The notes under the pieces: generated by a model
Told to the model about the DNA's origin: nothing
Databases searched by the model: none
The model's input: the letters and a program-made list of their open reading frames with translations, nothing else
Part shown: one piece after another, positions 35,023 through 43,478 of the stretch
How the letters are laid out: the number at the start of each line of letters is the position of its first letter
Numbering within the stretch: the stretch's first letter is position 1
Program-made: the position numbers and the translations under genes
Source of the DNA: Desulfuromonadaceae bacterium
GTDB lineage: Bacteria; Desulfobacterota; Desulfuromonadia; Geobacterales; Pseudopelobacteraceae
DNA: 44,701 nt
Assembly: GCA_028683435.1 (NCBI GenBank)
Contig: JAQUIG010000021.1
Coordinates: forward strand, 1 to 44,701
Direction of reading: 5' to 3'

Positions 35023-36120
35023 ATGCTTAACCTTCATCTGTTACTGAAGGTACTTGTGGAAGCTAATGGTTCTGACCTCCACATTACCACCAATTCCCCG
35101 CCGCAGATGCGTGTTGATGGTCACCTGATTCCGATGGATTTTCCCCCTATGAACCAGGTTGAAACCAAGCAGCTCTGTTATAGTGTGCTGACGGATGCAC
35201 AAAAGCACAAGTTTGAAGAGGAAAACGAGCTTGATCTTTCCTTCGGGGTGAAGGGCCTTTCGCGCTTCAGGGGAAATATGTTTATTCAGCGGGGTGCTGT
35301 TGCGGGTGTTTTCAGGGTTATCCCCTATAAGATCATGTCGTTCGAAGAATTAAGCTTGCCGCCGATTGTGCCTGAGCTGGCCGCGCGGCCGCGCGGCCTT
35401 ATTCTGGTTACCGGTCCCACCGGAAGCGGCAAGTCCACTACTCTGGCGTCAATCGTTGATTACATCAACATCAATCGTCGCGAACATATCGTTACCATTG
35501 AGGATCCTATTGAATACCTCCACCCCCACAAAGGGTGTCTTGTAAATCAGCGTGAAGTAGGTGCTGATACTAAAGGCTTCAAAAACGCCTTAAAATACGT
35601 GCTGCGACAAGATCCTGATGTGGTACTGATCGGTGAGCTGCGTGACTTGGAAACCATTGAGGCGGCGCTCACCCTGGCAGAAACAGGCCACCTCTGTCTT
35701 GCAACACTTCATACCAACTCATGTGCTCAAACCATAAACAGGATTGTTGACGTATTTCCCCCCTATCAGCAGACGCAGATCAGAGCGCAGCTTTCTTTTG
35801 TGCTGGAAGGGGTGTTATCACAAACATTAATCCCTCGAATGGGAACAAAAGGTCGTGCCCTGGCTCTCGAAATTATGGTGCCAAATGCTGCGATCCGGAA
35901 TCTGATTCGAGAAGACAAGGTTCATCAGATATATTCACAGATGCAGATCGGACAGGAAAAATTCGGCATGCAGACGATGAATCAATCACTTTTTATTCTC
36001 TTTCAGAAGCGTATGATTTCGCTTGAAGAGGCGCTTGGCCGTTCGCAGGATCCGGAAGAGCTCAAACAAATGATCAGCAACCCTGCGGCAGGTATGCATC
36101 GCCGCCCCCAGATGCACTGA
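35023..36120 (+). CDS. pilT: type IV pilus retraction ATPase PilT (PilT4 type)
   Basis: This 365-aa hexameric ATPase disassembles the pilus and drives twitching. It has an N-terminal PAS-like part (GSDLHITTNSPPQMRVDG), Walker A GPTGSGKST near residue 130, EDPIEYLHPHK, Walker B VVLIGELRDLETIEAAL, His box LATLHTNSCAQTINRI and the PilT-specific AIRNLIREDKVHQIYSQMQIG. The neighbouring position, 12-15 bp after pilB, is that of PilT4 in Geobacter. ATG at 35023 is chosen over the adjacent GTG at 35020. The ribosome binding site is an unusual seven-G run at 35011-35017. Confidence 0.96.
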   Translation: MLNLHLLLKVLVEANGSDLHITTNSPPQMRVDGHLIPMDFPPMNQVETKQLCYSVLTDAQKHKFEEENELDLSFGVKGLSRFRGNMFIQRGAVAGVFRVIPYKIMSFEELSLPPIVPELAARPRGLILVTGPTGSGKSTTLASIVDYININRREHIVTIEDPIEYLHPHKGCLVNQREVGADTKGFKNALKYVLRQDPDVVLIGELRDLETIEAALTLAETGHLCLATLHTNSCAQTINRIVDVFPPYQQTQIRAQLSFVLEGVLSQTLIPRMGTKGRALALEIMVPNAAIRNLIREDKVHQIYSQMQIGQEKFGMQTMNQSLFILFQKRMISLEEALGRSQDPEELKQMISNPAAGMHRRPQMH

Positions 36121-36140
36121 ATCCATGAAGGAGAACCGTA

Positions 36141-37358
36141 ATGCCGAAATTTAACTGGGAAGCTCGCACGAGAACCGGTGGCTCACAAAAAGGTGTTATT
36201 GAAGCGGCGACTGTTGATGTAGTTGAAGCACAGTTAAAAAAATATGGCTTCAGTAACATAAAAATAAAGGCGGAAGCCAAAGGTCTGAGCTTTAAGTTAC
36301 CGAAATTCGGCGGCGGCGGAAAGGTAAACGAAAAAGACCTTGTTATTTTCACCCGGCAATTCTCGACCATGATTGACTCTGGGCTGCCACTTGTCCAATG
36401 TCTTGAAATACTGGCAAAGCAGCAGGAAAACAAGGCTTTTCAGGAAATATTGTACAAGGTCAAAGAGAGTGTTGAGAGCGGTTCTACTTTTGCCGATGCA
36501 CTGGGCAAGCATCCGAGAGCTTTTGATCAGCTGTTCGTGAACCTTGTCGCTGCGGGTGAAATCGGCGGTATTCTCGATACGATTTTAACGCGTCTGGCCG
36601 CATACATTGAAAAGTCAATGAAGTTGAAAAAACAGATCAAAGGAGCAATGGTCTACCCGATCACGATTATGTCGATTGCTGTCGTGGTTGTCGGCGTGAT
36701 TCTTGTTTTTGTTATCCCTACCTTTGCTAAAATGTTCGCTGAGTTCGGTGGGGAACTTCCTGCTCCGACCAAATTCGTCATTGCACTCAGCAACTTTCTT
36801 ACCAAGTATTTGATTGTAATAATCGCCGGCTTCTATGCGCTGATGTGGGGCATAAAAAAATATTATGCTACGCCGAACGGGCAGAAAATTATCGACCGCA
36901 TGGCCCTCAAGGCTCCTATTGCCGGTCCGCTGATCAGAAAGGTTGCCGTTGCTAAGTTCACCAGAACATTGGGAACGATGGTAAGTTCCGGCGTTCCGAT
37001 CATGGATGGTCTCGAAATTGTTGCCAAAACAGCCGGCAACAAAATTGTCGAAGAGGCGATCTACTCCGTTCGCCAGGCAATCTCTGAAGGCAAGACCATG
37101 GCGGAACCGCTGGCTGCCTGCGGAGTTTTTCCGCCGATGGTGGTGCAGATGATCTCCGTTGGTGAAGCGACCGGGGCTATGGATGCCATGCTGAACAAAA
37201 TAGCCGATTTTTATGATGATGAGGTTGATGACGCCGTAGGTGCCATGACAGCAATGATGGAACCGTTATTGATGGTTTTTCTCGGTACTGCCGTTGGCGG
37301 CCTGGTTGTTGCCATGTATCTGCCGATATTTAAGCTGGCGGGAACCGTCGGCGGTTAA
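36141..37358 (+). CDS. pilC: type IV pilus inner-membrane platform protein PilC
   Basis: This 405-aa membrane protein couples PilB/PilT to the growing pilus. It has two T2SSF repeats: FTRQFSTMIDSGLPLVQCLEILAKQ with VNLVAAGEIGGILDTIL, and FTRTLGTMVSSGVPIMDGLEIVAKTAGN with VVQMISVGEATGAMDAMLNKIADFYDDEVD. Three membrane helices lie near residues 170-200, 220-245 and 370-395. GAGAA lies upstream of the ATG. It is 20 bp after pilT and 2 bp before pilS. Confidence 0.96.
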   Translation: MPKFNWEARTRTGGSQKGVIEAATVDVVEAQLKKYGFSNIKIKAEAKGLSFKLPKFGGGGKVNEKDLVIFTRQFSTMIDSGLPLVQCLEILAKQQENKAFQEILYKVKESVESGSTFADALGKHPRAFDQLFVNLVAAGEIGGILDTILTRLAAYIEKSMKLKKQIKGAMVYPITIMSIAVVVVGVILVFVIPTFAKMFAEFGGELPAPTKFVIALSNFLTKYLIVIIAGFYALMWGIKKYYATPNGQKIIDRMALKAPIAGPLIRKVAVAKFTRTLGTMVSSGVPIMDGLEIVAKTAGNKIVEEAIYSVRQAISEGKTMAEPLAACGVFPPMVVQMISVGEATGAMDAMLNKIADFYDDEVDDAVGAMTAMMEPLLMVFLGTAVGGLVVAMYLPIFKLAGTVGG

Positions 37359-37360
37359 TT

Positions 37361-38968
37361 ATGGGTTCTGAACGAAGGCTCAGACTCTTCATCTATGCAA
37401 GAATAATTGTTTCCTTTCTGTTCCTGGCGTCAACTCTTCTTTTAAAACTTCAGGATACTTCCGGAGAAATAGAACGTTTTCAACCAGGGATAATCAGGTT
37501 GATGGCGTTTTCTTTTTTATTCTCGCTTGCCTCACTGCAAGTACTCAAAAGGCAGCGATTTACCCCCTTCCTCACATACTTACAGGTTATTTGGGATCTG
37601 CTGTTTGTAACCGTTTTGCTGCTGTTTACCGGCGGTATTCTAAGCCCCTATTCGTTTCTGTATCTCCTCTCGATCATGACAGCAGGTATGCTCCTCGGGC
37701 GTCGTCAGGCGCTGTATACCGCTTCTCTCTGTGGAATCTTCTATGGTACGATTCTTGATTTTCAGTACTACGGCTATCTTGCCTCCATCGGTTTAAACCA
37801 GGAGGATGCCCTTCAGGTCGGAGCCTTACGGCTGTTTTATACTATATCATTCAACCTGATTGCCTTCGGATTCAGCGCATTTATTACCGGATTATTGGCA
37901 GAACGTGCCCGCTTGAGTGAAGAGGCCCTCCAACGCACTTCCATTGATTACTCCGAACTGACCCAGTTGAATTCTGCCATAGTGACCCATAGCGAAAGCG
38001 GGCTTTTGACAACAACTGTGACAGGACGAATCCGGGTTTTTAACCCGTATGCCGAAGCCGTTACCGGACTCAGCCAGTCTGAAGCCTATGACAAGGATAT
38101 CGAATCGGTATTTCCGCAGTTGCGCGGGTTTTATAAACCGAACGGCAGCTCAATTAAGCGGGAGTTTGAATACCAGTCTGCTGGCGGTACTGTCATGATT
38201 TTAGGGTATAGTGTCGCCTGCTTTAACGACAGTAAGGGAATCCTGACCGGTTATATACTGAATTTCAGGGATATTACCCATTTCCGTCATATGGAAGCTG
38301 CACTGCAAAAGGCGGATCGACTTGCGGCGTTGGGTGAACTCTCAGCCCGCATGGCGCATGAGATACGCAATCCGCTTGCAGCGTTGTGCGGGTCGGTTCA
38401 GCTGCTCTCCAGTGCCACAGATATTCAGGATCACGATGCACGCCTTCTGGCAATTGTTACCCGGGAAGCTGCGCGACTCGACAGGTTGATATCAGAGTTC
38501 TTGTTATATGCACGTCCTGCGCTGCCACAACTTGAACAGATAAAGCTGCATTCTTATGTTGAAGAGGAGTTCATTTTCCTGAATAAAGACCCTCATTTTG
38601 CATCCATAGCGCTGCAGAATCTTGTGCCGGAATCGACCGTAGTAACTGCTGACCCAAACCAGCTTCACCAGGTCATCATCAATCTGTTGCAAAATGCCGC
38701 CGATGCAATGCCGGATGGTGGTGAAATCCGGATCGAATGCAGCGTCACTCCTGTCGCCGTCTGTATCGCTATCACCGATAACGGCTCAGGAATGGCGGAA
38801 GATGCCCGGCAACACCTTTTTGAACCATTCTGGACAACAAAGCCTGCCGGGACCGGACTTGGTTTGGCAATCAGCTATCGCATAATTGAAGCACATCGTG
38901 GGACTCTCTCCGTTGAATCACCTCCTGCCGGAGGCTGCAGCTTCGTTATCAAGTTGCCTCTGCTCTAA
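37361..38968 (+). CDS. pilS: PilS-type sensor histidine kinase
   Basis: This 535-aa kinase has six N-terminal membrane helices (about residues 8-180), a PAS domain (about 200-315: GLLTTTVTGRIRVFNPYAEAVTGL) and a HisKA/HATPase core. The phosphorylated residue is H333 in MAHEIRNPLAALCGSVQLL; the N box is NLLQNAADAMPDGGE and the G boxes are DNGSG and GTGLGLAISYRIIEAHRG. In Geobacter and Pseudomonas PilS phosphorylates PilR, which with sigma54 drives pilA. No pilR follows here: an ABC permease begins 3 bp after the stop. It lies 2 bp after pilC. Confidence 0.94.
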   Translation: MGSERRLRLFIYARIIVSFLFLASTLLLKLQDTSGEIERFQPGIIRLMAFSFLFSLASLQVLKRQRFTPFLTYLQVIWDLLFVTVLLLFTGGILSPYSFLYLLSIMTAGMLLGRRQALYTASLCGIFYGTILDFQYYGYLASIGLNQEDALQVGALRLFYTISFNLIAFGFSAFITGLLAERARLSEEALQRTSIDYSELTQLNSAIVTHSESGLLTTTVTGRIRVFNPYAEAVTGLSQSEAYDKDIESVFPQLRGFYKPNGSSIKREFEYQSAGGTVMILGYSVACFNDSKGILTGYILNFRDITHFRHMEAALQKADRLAALGELSARMAHEIRNPLAALCGSVQLLSSATDIQDHDARLLAIVTREAARLDRLISEFLLYARPALPQLEQIKLHSYVEEEFIFLNKDPHFASIALQNLVPESTVVTADPNQLHQVIINLLQNAADAMPDGGEIRIECSVTPVAVCIAITDNGSGMAEDARQHLFEPFWTTKPAGTGLGLAISYRIIEAHRGTLSVESPPAGGCSFVIKLPLL

Positions 38969-38971
38969 TCC

Positions 38972-40138
38972 ATGTCTATTCCGATCTTATACAGCCTCCG
39001 TAATCTCTCCACTCGCAGATTAACAACCTTTTTAACCGCTTCCGGAATGGCACTGGTGGTGTTTGTCTTTGCCTCAATCCTGATGTTGTCGGCAGGATTG
39101 GAAAAAACACTGATTGAAACCGGTTCAGACGATAATGTGATAATTACCCGTAAAGCCGCGAATTCCGAGGTGCAAAGCGGTGTCGAGCGCAGCCAGGCTG
39201 CCATCATCGAGAGCCTGCCCGATATTGCAACCGGCAGTCAGGGGGAAGCGCTGCTGGCCAAGGAGCTGGTGGTGCTTATCAGCCTTCCGAAAAGGGATAG
39301 TGACAAGCCGGCCAATGTTGTCATACGCGGTATACAGAGCGCCTCGCTGCAACTCAGGCCTCAAGTTGTGTTACGTGAAGGGCGGATGCCCAGGGCCGGT
39401 TCAGCTGAAATCATGGCCGGCAGCAGTATTGCTGCTCGATTCAAAGGTGGAGGAATTGGTGAAACCCTTCGCTTCGGTATGCGTGACTGGACAGTGGTCG
39501 GCATTTTTGATGCCGGTGCGACCGGCTTCAGTTCCGAAATATGGGGGGATGCAACCCAGTTGATGCAGGCGTTTCGTCGTCCTGTATACTCTTCGCTGAC
39601 ATTTCGCTTGCGTGACAGCGCTGAATTTCCAGAGGTCAAGGCCAGGCTGGATGCAGATCCGCGCCTCACGGTTGATGTGCGCCGCGAAACCCGGTATTAC
39701 CGTGATCAGTCCGAAGTCATGGCAAAGTTTCTCCGGATTCTTGGTCTGTCGCTGACGGTTATCTTTTCAATCGGTGCGATCATCGGCGCCATGATAACCA
39801 TGTACGCCGCCGTAGCCAACAGGGTAGGGGAGATCGGCACACTTCGGGCGCTCGGCTTTCAAAGCTCAAGCGTGCTGGCGGCATTTCTGCTGGAATCCTT
39901 GCTTTTAGGACTAATCGGGGGCATTACCGGGCTGATCTGTGCGTCATTTATGCAGCTTATTACCATCTCAACCATGAACTGGCAGACCTTTTCGGAGCTC
40001 GCATTCTCCTTTACGCTTACATTTGACATTGCATGGAAATCGTTGCTGTTTTCAATCATAATGGGTTTCATCGGCGGCGTCATTCCGGCCATCCGGGCCA
40101 GCAGGCTCAAAATTGTTGATGCACTCAGAGAACATTAA
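38972..40138 (+). CDS. ABC transporter permease, FtsX/MacB family
   Basis: This 388-aa membrane protein has one N-terminal helix (about 20-42, TASGMALVVFVFASILMLSAGL), a periplasmic MacB_PCD-like domain (about 45-245) and a C-terminal FtsX domain with three helices. The last part reads AAVANRVGEIGTLRALGFQSSSVLAAFLLESLLLGLIGG and ends IRASRLKIVDALREH. Such permeases (LolC, MacB, DevC type) move lipoproteins or drive periplasmic partners using an ATPase. No ATPase or membrane-fusion gene is in the window. It is 3 bp after pilS and therefore probably in the pil transcript; a role in pilus function is only suggested by position. Confidence 0.9.
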   Translation: MSIPILYSLRNLSTRRLTTFLTASGMALVVFVFASILMLSAGLEKTLIETGSDDNVIITRKAANSEVQSGVERSQAAIIESLPDIATGSQGEALLAKELVVLISLPKRDSDKPANVVIRGIQSASLQLRPQVVLREGRMPRAGSAEIMAGSSIAARFKGGGIGETLRFGMRDWTVVGIFDAGATGFSSEIWGDATQLMQAFRRPVYSSLTFRLRDSAEFPEVKARLDADPRLTVDVRRETRYYRDQSEVMAKFLRILGLSLTVIFSIGAIIGAMITMYAAVANRVGEIGTLRALGFQSSSVLAAFLLESLLLGLIGGITGLICASFMQLITISTMNWQTFSELAFSFTLTFDIAWKSLLFSIIMGFIGGVIPAIRASRLKIVDALREH

Positions 40139-40214
40139 TTCACCAGATCCGTCTGTGTAACGGTTTGGTGTAGATTCGGAGCGCGTTGTTACCTCAGCTT
40201 TTATCAGCATTCCC

Positions 40215-40243
40215 TTGACAGCAACCGCCGGCTCTGGTAATCA
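40215..40243 (+). promoter_or_regulatory. candidate promoter of tRNA-Val
   Basis: TTGACA (40215-40220) and a poor -10, TAATCA (40238-40243), are 17 bp apart. The predicted start would fall about 6 nt before the mature tRNA. Confidence 0.45.
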
Positions 40244-40255
40244 AATAGGCATAAT

Positions 40256-40330
40256 GCGCGCTTAGCTCAGCGGGAGAGCACTGCCTTCACACGGCAGGGG
40301 TCGCTGGTTCGAACCCAGCAGTGCGTACCA
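40256..40330 (+). tRNA. tRNA-Val (anticodon CAC)
   Basis: This is a 75-nt cloverleaf with encoded CCA. The acceptor GCGCGCT pairs with AGTGCGT (two G-T wobbles, including pair 1:72). The D stem is GCTC/GAGC, the anticodon stem CTGCC/GGCAG with loop TTCACAC gives CAC, and the T arm is GCTGG-TTCGAAC-CCAGC. It reads the GTG codon. A terminator follows. Confidence 0.93.
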
Positions 40331-40340
40331 TGAATAAATC

Positions 40341-40370
40341 AGGGCCGGATCAGTGATCCGGCCCTTTATT
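40341..40370 (+). terminator. Rho-independent terminator after tRNA-Val
   Basis: Arms AGGGCCGGAT (40341-40350) and ATCCGGCCCT (40356-40365) surround CAGTG and are followed by TTATT. Confidence 0.85.
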
Positions 40371-40790
40371 ATAGAGGGTTATATGTTTTGCCCTTGCCAG
40401 TTCATCAAGAGAAAGGGGTTCGTGTGTAAAGCGGTGATGACTTTCACGGTTGGCAGTGGCGGTTTGCAGGTCACACGGCGGAATAGACCATGTTTTCTGA
40501 TTGGGTACGGAATTATTCTGCTATTTGGTGGAGTTGGCTTCTGAACAGGTGATTGCTGTAATCCCTATTTCTTGTCTCCGACGCACAGTACCAAAGGAGG
40601 TAGACAGGCTGCCAGCTTGTTCTTCACGCTAATGCTCTCACAATTGCCCGCCAGCGTTTCAATGTTGGGTGGTGCATCAGGTTTATAATCCCAAACGACG
40701 AAAAAAAGCCACATGTATCTGCTGGTAAGTTGCAGCAGGACAAGATAAAATACAACAAAATGGGTTTGAGCCCAATTAATAGAGGATACT
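40371..40790. other. intergenic stretch without recognisable gene
   Basis: Short open frames on both strands here (for example 40353-40544 plus, and the 5' half of 40565-40945 minus) have no ribosome binding site or recognisable motif. The only structure seen is a small TGGGTTTGAGCCCA repeat just before the flavin-reductase gene. Confidence 0.5.
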
Positions 40791-41363
40791 ATGAAAAAAT
40801 CTGTCGGAGCAAAGACGCTGCTGTTTCCTAATCCGGTTTTGATGGTCGGAACGTATGACCAGGCAGGGAAACCAAACCTGATGACTGCTGCCTGGGGCGG
40901 AATCTGCTGTTCCCAACCACCTTGCATAGCAATTTCACTGCGCAAGGCACGCTATTCGTATGATTGTATCGTAGAGCGTAAAGCCTTTACCGTCGGAATC
41001 GCGTGCGAAGACAAGATGGCAGAGGCCGATTATGTCGGCATTGCCTCTGGACGTGACGTTGACAAGTTTGATGTCTGCGGGCTGACAGCTGTCAAAAGTG
41101 ACTTGGTAGATGCACCCTATGCAGAGGAATTCCCGGTAGTTCTGGAGTGCCGCCTGCTGCACACCATAGAAATCGGCGTGCACACCCAGTTCATCGGAGA
41201 AATTATCGATGTGAAGGGCGATATAGAGGTCTTCAGCGACGATGGTCTCCTCGACATCATGAAGATCAAGCCACTCATCTATGACGCATCCCACAAGGGA
41301 TATCACAGTGTCACTCCCTGCATCGGTATGGCGTATACCGTAGGCAAAGAACTGCTGAAATGA
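40791..41363 (+). CDS. flavin reductase-like (FMN-binding split barrel) protein
   Basis: This 190-aa protein belongs to the flavoredoxin/flavin reductase-like group (PF01613). [43 protein letters not shown] is the typical flavin-contact N-terminus, followed by [18 protein letters not shown] and [18 protein letters not shown]. In anaerobes such proteins bind FMN and move electrons between flavins, ferredoxins or NAD(P)H. The CCSQPPC cluster of cysteines is more than usual. A GAGGA site precedes the ATG. The stop overlaps the next gene's ATG (ATGA), so translation is coupled. Confidence 0.9.
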   Translation: MKKSVGAKTLLFPNPVLMVGTYDQAGKPNLMTAAWGGICCSQPPCIAISLRKARYSYDCIVERKAFTVGIACEDKMAEADYVGIASGRDVDKFDVCGLTAVKSDLVDAPYAEEFPVVLECRLLHTIEIGVHTQFIGEIIDVKGDIEVFSDDGLLDIMKIKPLIYDASHKGYHSVTPCIGMAYTVGKELLK

Positions 41364-41554
41364 GTGCAACTGACACTACCTCACTTGATCGGGCGCTGGC
41401 AAAGATTTGTGAGCTGTGCCCTGCATGTCTCCATGCCCGCTACCACCAGCAGGGAGTCGTATATAACTTCGTGAAGAATGTCGAAGGAGACATCTGTCCC
41501 TTCTGCAAGGCTTATGAGCGCGTACATGGCAAGAAAGCCCACGAGAAACGGTAG
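41360..41554 (+). CDS. small Cys-rich protein coupled to the flavin reductase
   Basis: This 64-aa protein of unknown function has five cysteines: C17-x2-C20-x2-C23 and C46-x2-C49, a layout suited to binding zinc or an iron-sulfur centre. The C-terminus is basic (KKAHEKR). Its ATG overlaps the flavin-reductase stop by four bases, the usual sign of a coupled operon partner. The next gene starts 86 bp later. I do not recognise the family. Confidence 0.75.
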   Translation: MSATDTTSLDRALAKICELCPACLHARYHQQGVVYNFVKNVEGDICPFCKAYERVHGKKAHEKR

Positions 41555-41640
41555 TAAGTATGATAGACAAAACCATGCCAGAAGTTACCGTCGTCGACGC
41601 GTTCGTTGCCAAATAAAAACTCATTATAATCGAGAGGTTA

Positions 41641-42552
41641 ATGAATCTGTCCATAGAAAAAATAGCCATTATCGGTGCCGGGGCACTCGGGGCAACCTAC
41701 GGCAGCATCCTCCATGAAATGGACCCCGCGTCTGTTTGCTTCATTGCAAGTGGCGGACGCTACGAAAAATTAAAAAGCGATGGCGTCGTCGTAAACGGCA
41801 CACACTACGCGATTTCTGTGGTTAGGCCTGAGGAGGCAACTCCTGTTGACCTGCTTATAGTTGCCGTCAAGCATCATCATCTCGACCAGGCCATTGGCGA
41901 AATGGTGGAGGTCGTTGGATCTCACACAATAATTCTCTCTGTCATGAACGGAATCAACAGCGAGGAACGTATCGGTACTGTCTACGGGATGGACAAAGTC
42001 GTCTATGGGCTGGCGCTGGGCATAGATGCAGTAAGGGAAGAAAAGTCCGTTAACTATCAAAATCAGGGTCGTATCCTTTTCGGTGAGGAGAAAAACACCG
42101 TAGTGACAGAGCGTATCCGGCGCATAAGGGCTCTTTTCGACAGGGGAGGGATCGCGTATACGATACCACCCGATATGATCCGCAGCCTCTGGTTCAAGTT
42201 TATGATCAATGTGGGCGCCAACCAGACTTCAGCCGTTCTTAGGTCAAGCTACGGCACGTTGCGCTCTTCTACTGATGCAAGAGAACTCATGGATTCTGCC
42301 ATGCTGGAAGTCATTGCAATTGCCAGGGCCATGAAGGTTGACCTTTCTGAAAAGGATATCAAAGAGTGGTACAGAGTACTTGGATCTTTGAACCCGGCAG
42401 GAAAGACATCCATGCTCCAGGATGTTGAGGCGGGCCGCAAGACTGAGGTGGAGATGCTGGCAGGAGTGGTGATCGAACTGGGGAGATGTCATGGAGTCCC
42501 TACACCTGTTAATCAGAAGCTGTTTGATGAATTAAAGCGGCTAGAGGGGTAG
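41641..42552 (+). CDS. panE: 2-dehydropantoate 2-reductase family protein
   Basis: This 303-aa protein of the ApbA/PanE family uses NADPH to reduce ketopantoate to pantoate for coenzyme A synthesis. The Rossmann fingerprint is IAIIGAGALGATYGSIL. LLIVAVKHHHLDQAI and VMNGINSEERIG follow, and the C-terminal helical domain has LWFKFMINVGANQTSAVLRSSYGTL and GKTSMLQDVEAGRKTEVEMLAGVVIELG, a typical active-site helix. Divergent family members act on other 2-keto acids, so the substrate is not certain. GAGAGG precedes the ATG. The HAD gene starts 2 bp after it. Confidence 0.9.
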   Translation: MNLSIEKIAIIGAGALGATYGSILHEMDPASVCFIASGGRYEKLKSDGVVVNGTHYAISVVRPEEATPVDLLIVAVKHHHLDQAIGEMVEVVGSHTIILSVMNGINSEERIGTVYGMDKVVYGLALGIDAVREEKSVNYQNQGRILFGEEKNTVVTERIRRIRALFDRGGIAYTIPPDMIRSLWFKFMINVGANQTSAVLRSSYGTLRSSTDARELMDSAMLEVIAIARAMKVDLSEKDIKEWYRVLGSLNPAGKTSMLQDVEAGRKTEVEMLAGVVIELGRCHGVPTPVNQKLFDELKRLEG

Positions 42553-42554
42553 TT

Positions 42555-43205
42555 TTGAACGAAATTACAGACATGACCGACCTGCTGAAAAGCCGAAACT
42601 CCTGGGTCTTCGACCTGGATGGCACCCTGACCCTGCCGATGCATGACTTTGCCTTTATCCGCCGTGAGCTTGCAATACCTGATGGATCAGATATTCTGGA
42701 ACATCTGGCCACGCTCTTGCCTGAAGAGGCCGCGTTGCGCCACCTGCGACTGAGCGATATTGAACGCGAACTAGCCGTCTGTGCCGTGGCAGCGCCAGGT
42801 GCATCAGGTCTGCTTGCTTTACTGGATAGTACAGGTGCTCGTCTGGGCATCCTTACCCGCAACAGCCGCGATATCGCTCTGCTGACTCTAGACGCTATAG
42901 GTGTCCGGCACTATTTTGACGACAATCATGTTATAGGCAGGGAAGAAGTCTCCCCTAAGCCTGATCCAGCAGGTATTCTGCACCTTCTCTCCCAGTGGCA
43001 AACTGAATCAGACGATGTTGTTATGGTTGGTGATTACCTTTTTGACCTTCAAGCCGGGAGAGCTGCCGGAGCAATCACAATCCATGTGGCACGTCCCGAT
43101 TGTCTGCGCTGGCCGGATGTTAGTGACATCATAGTTGATACTCTGGGTGAGCTGACTGAAATGCTGAACACAGGGCATGATTCCAGTCATACAACCGTTT
43201 CTTGA
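42555..43205 (+). CDS. HAD-superfamily hydrolase (phosphatase)
   Basis: This 216-aa phosphoglycolate-phosphatase-like enzyme has motif I D20-x-D22-GT (VFDLDGTLTLP), motif II in GILTRNS, the lysine of VSPKPDPAGI and motif IV VVMVGDYLFDLQAG. It has a C1 cap of moderate size. The start is the TTG at 42555, because GAGGGG lies 6-8 nt upstream and the next ATG (42573) has none. Its substrate cannot be assigned. It directly follows panE with a 2-bp gap. Confidence 0.9.
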   Translation: MNEITDMTDLLKSRNSWVFDLDGTLTLPMHDFAFIRRELAIPDGSDILEHLATLLPEEAALRHLRLSDIERELAVCAVAAPGASGLLALLDSTGARLGILTRNSRDIALLTLDAIGVRHYFDDNHVIGREEVSPKPDPAGILHLLSQWQTESDDVVMVGDYLFDLQAGRAAGAITIHVARPDCLRWPDVSDIIVDTLGELTEMLNTGHDSSHTTVS

Positions 43206-43388
43206 TTTTTATTTCAGCAGACAGTTATGGGAATCGCCATAAAAATCAGGCGAATACTGGCAAGCTGAGCTCACCCCAATGCTGCGGGGTATCAGAGAGG
43301 CGTCGAAATGAAGCAGCATTCAATAAACTACTGCAGACGATAAGCCTAAATGCGTTGCAAATTAATGACGACACCACTAAAATGCTGC

Positions 43389-43421
43389 GCCGGTATCGGA
43401 ACCGGCCTCTTTTACTCTTTT
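43389..43421 (+). terminator. probable terminator after the HAD gene
   Basis: GCCGGT (43389-43394) and ACCGGC (43401-43406) form a short stem followed by CTCTTTTACTCTTTT. It lies in the 273-bp gap 43206-43478, which otherwise holds no recognisable gene. Confidence 0.55.
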
Positions 43422-43478
43422 AATCTCATAATCGGCTAACACGCTTAAAAATATAGCATCAGGCACTTAGGAGCAGTT

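Noticed and set aside
40565-40945. 126-codon minus-strand frame
   Set aside because: Half overlaps the flavin-reductase gene and it has no motif or start signal.
43202-43423. 73-codon frame after the HAD gene
   Set aside because: No ribosome binding site or motif, and it reads through a terminator-like hairpin.
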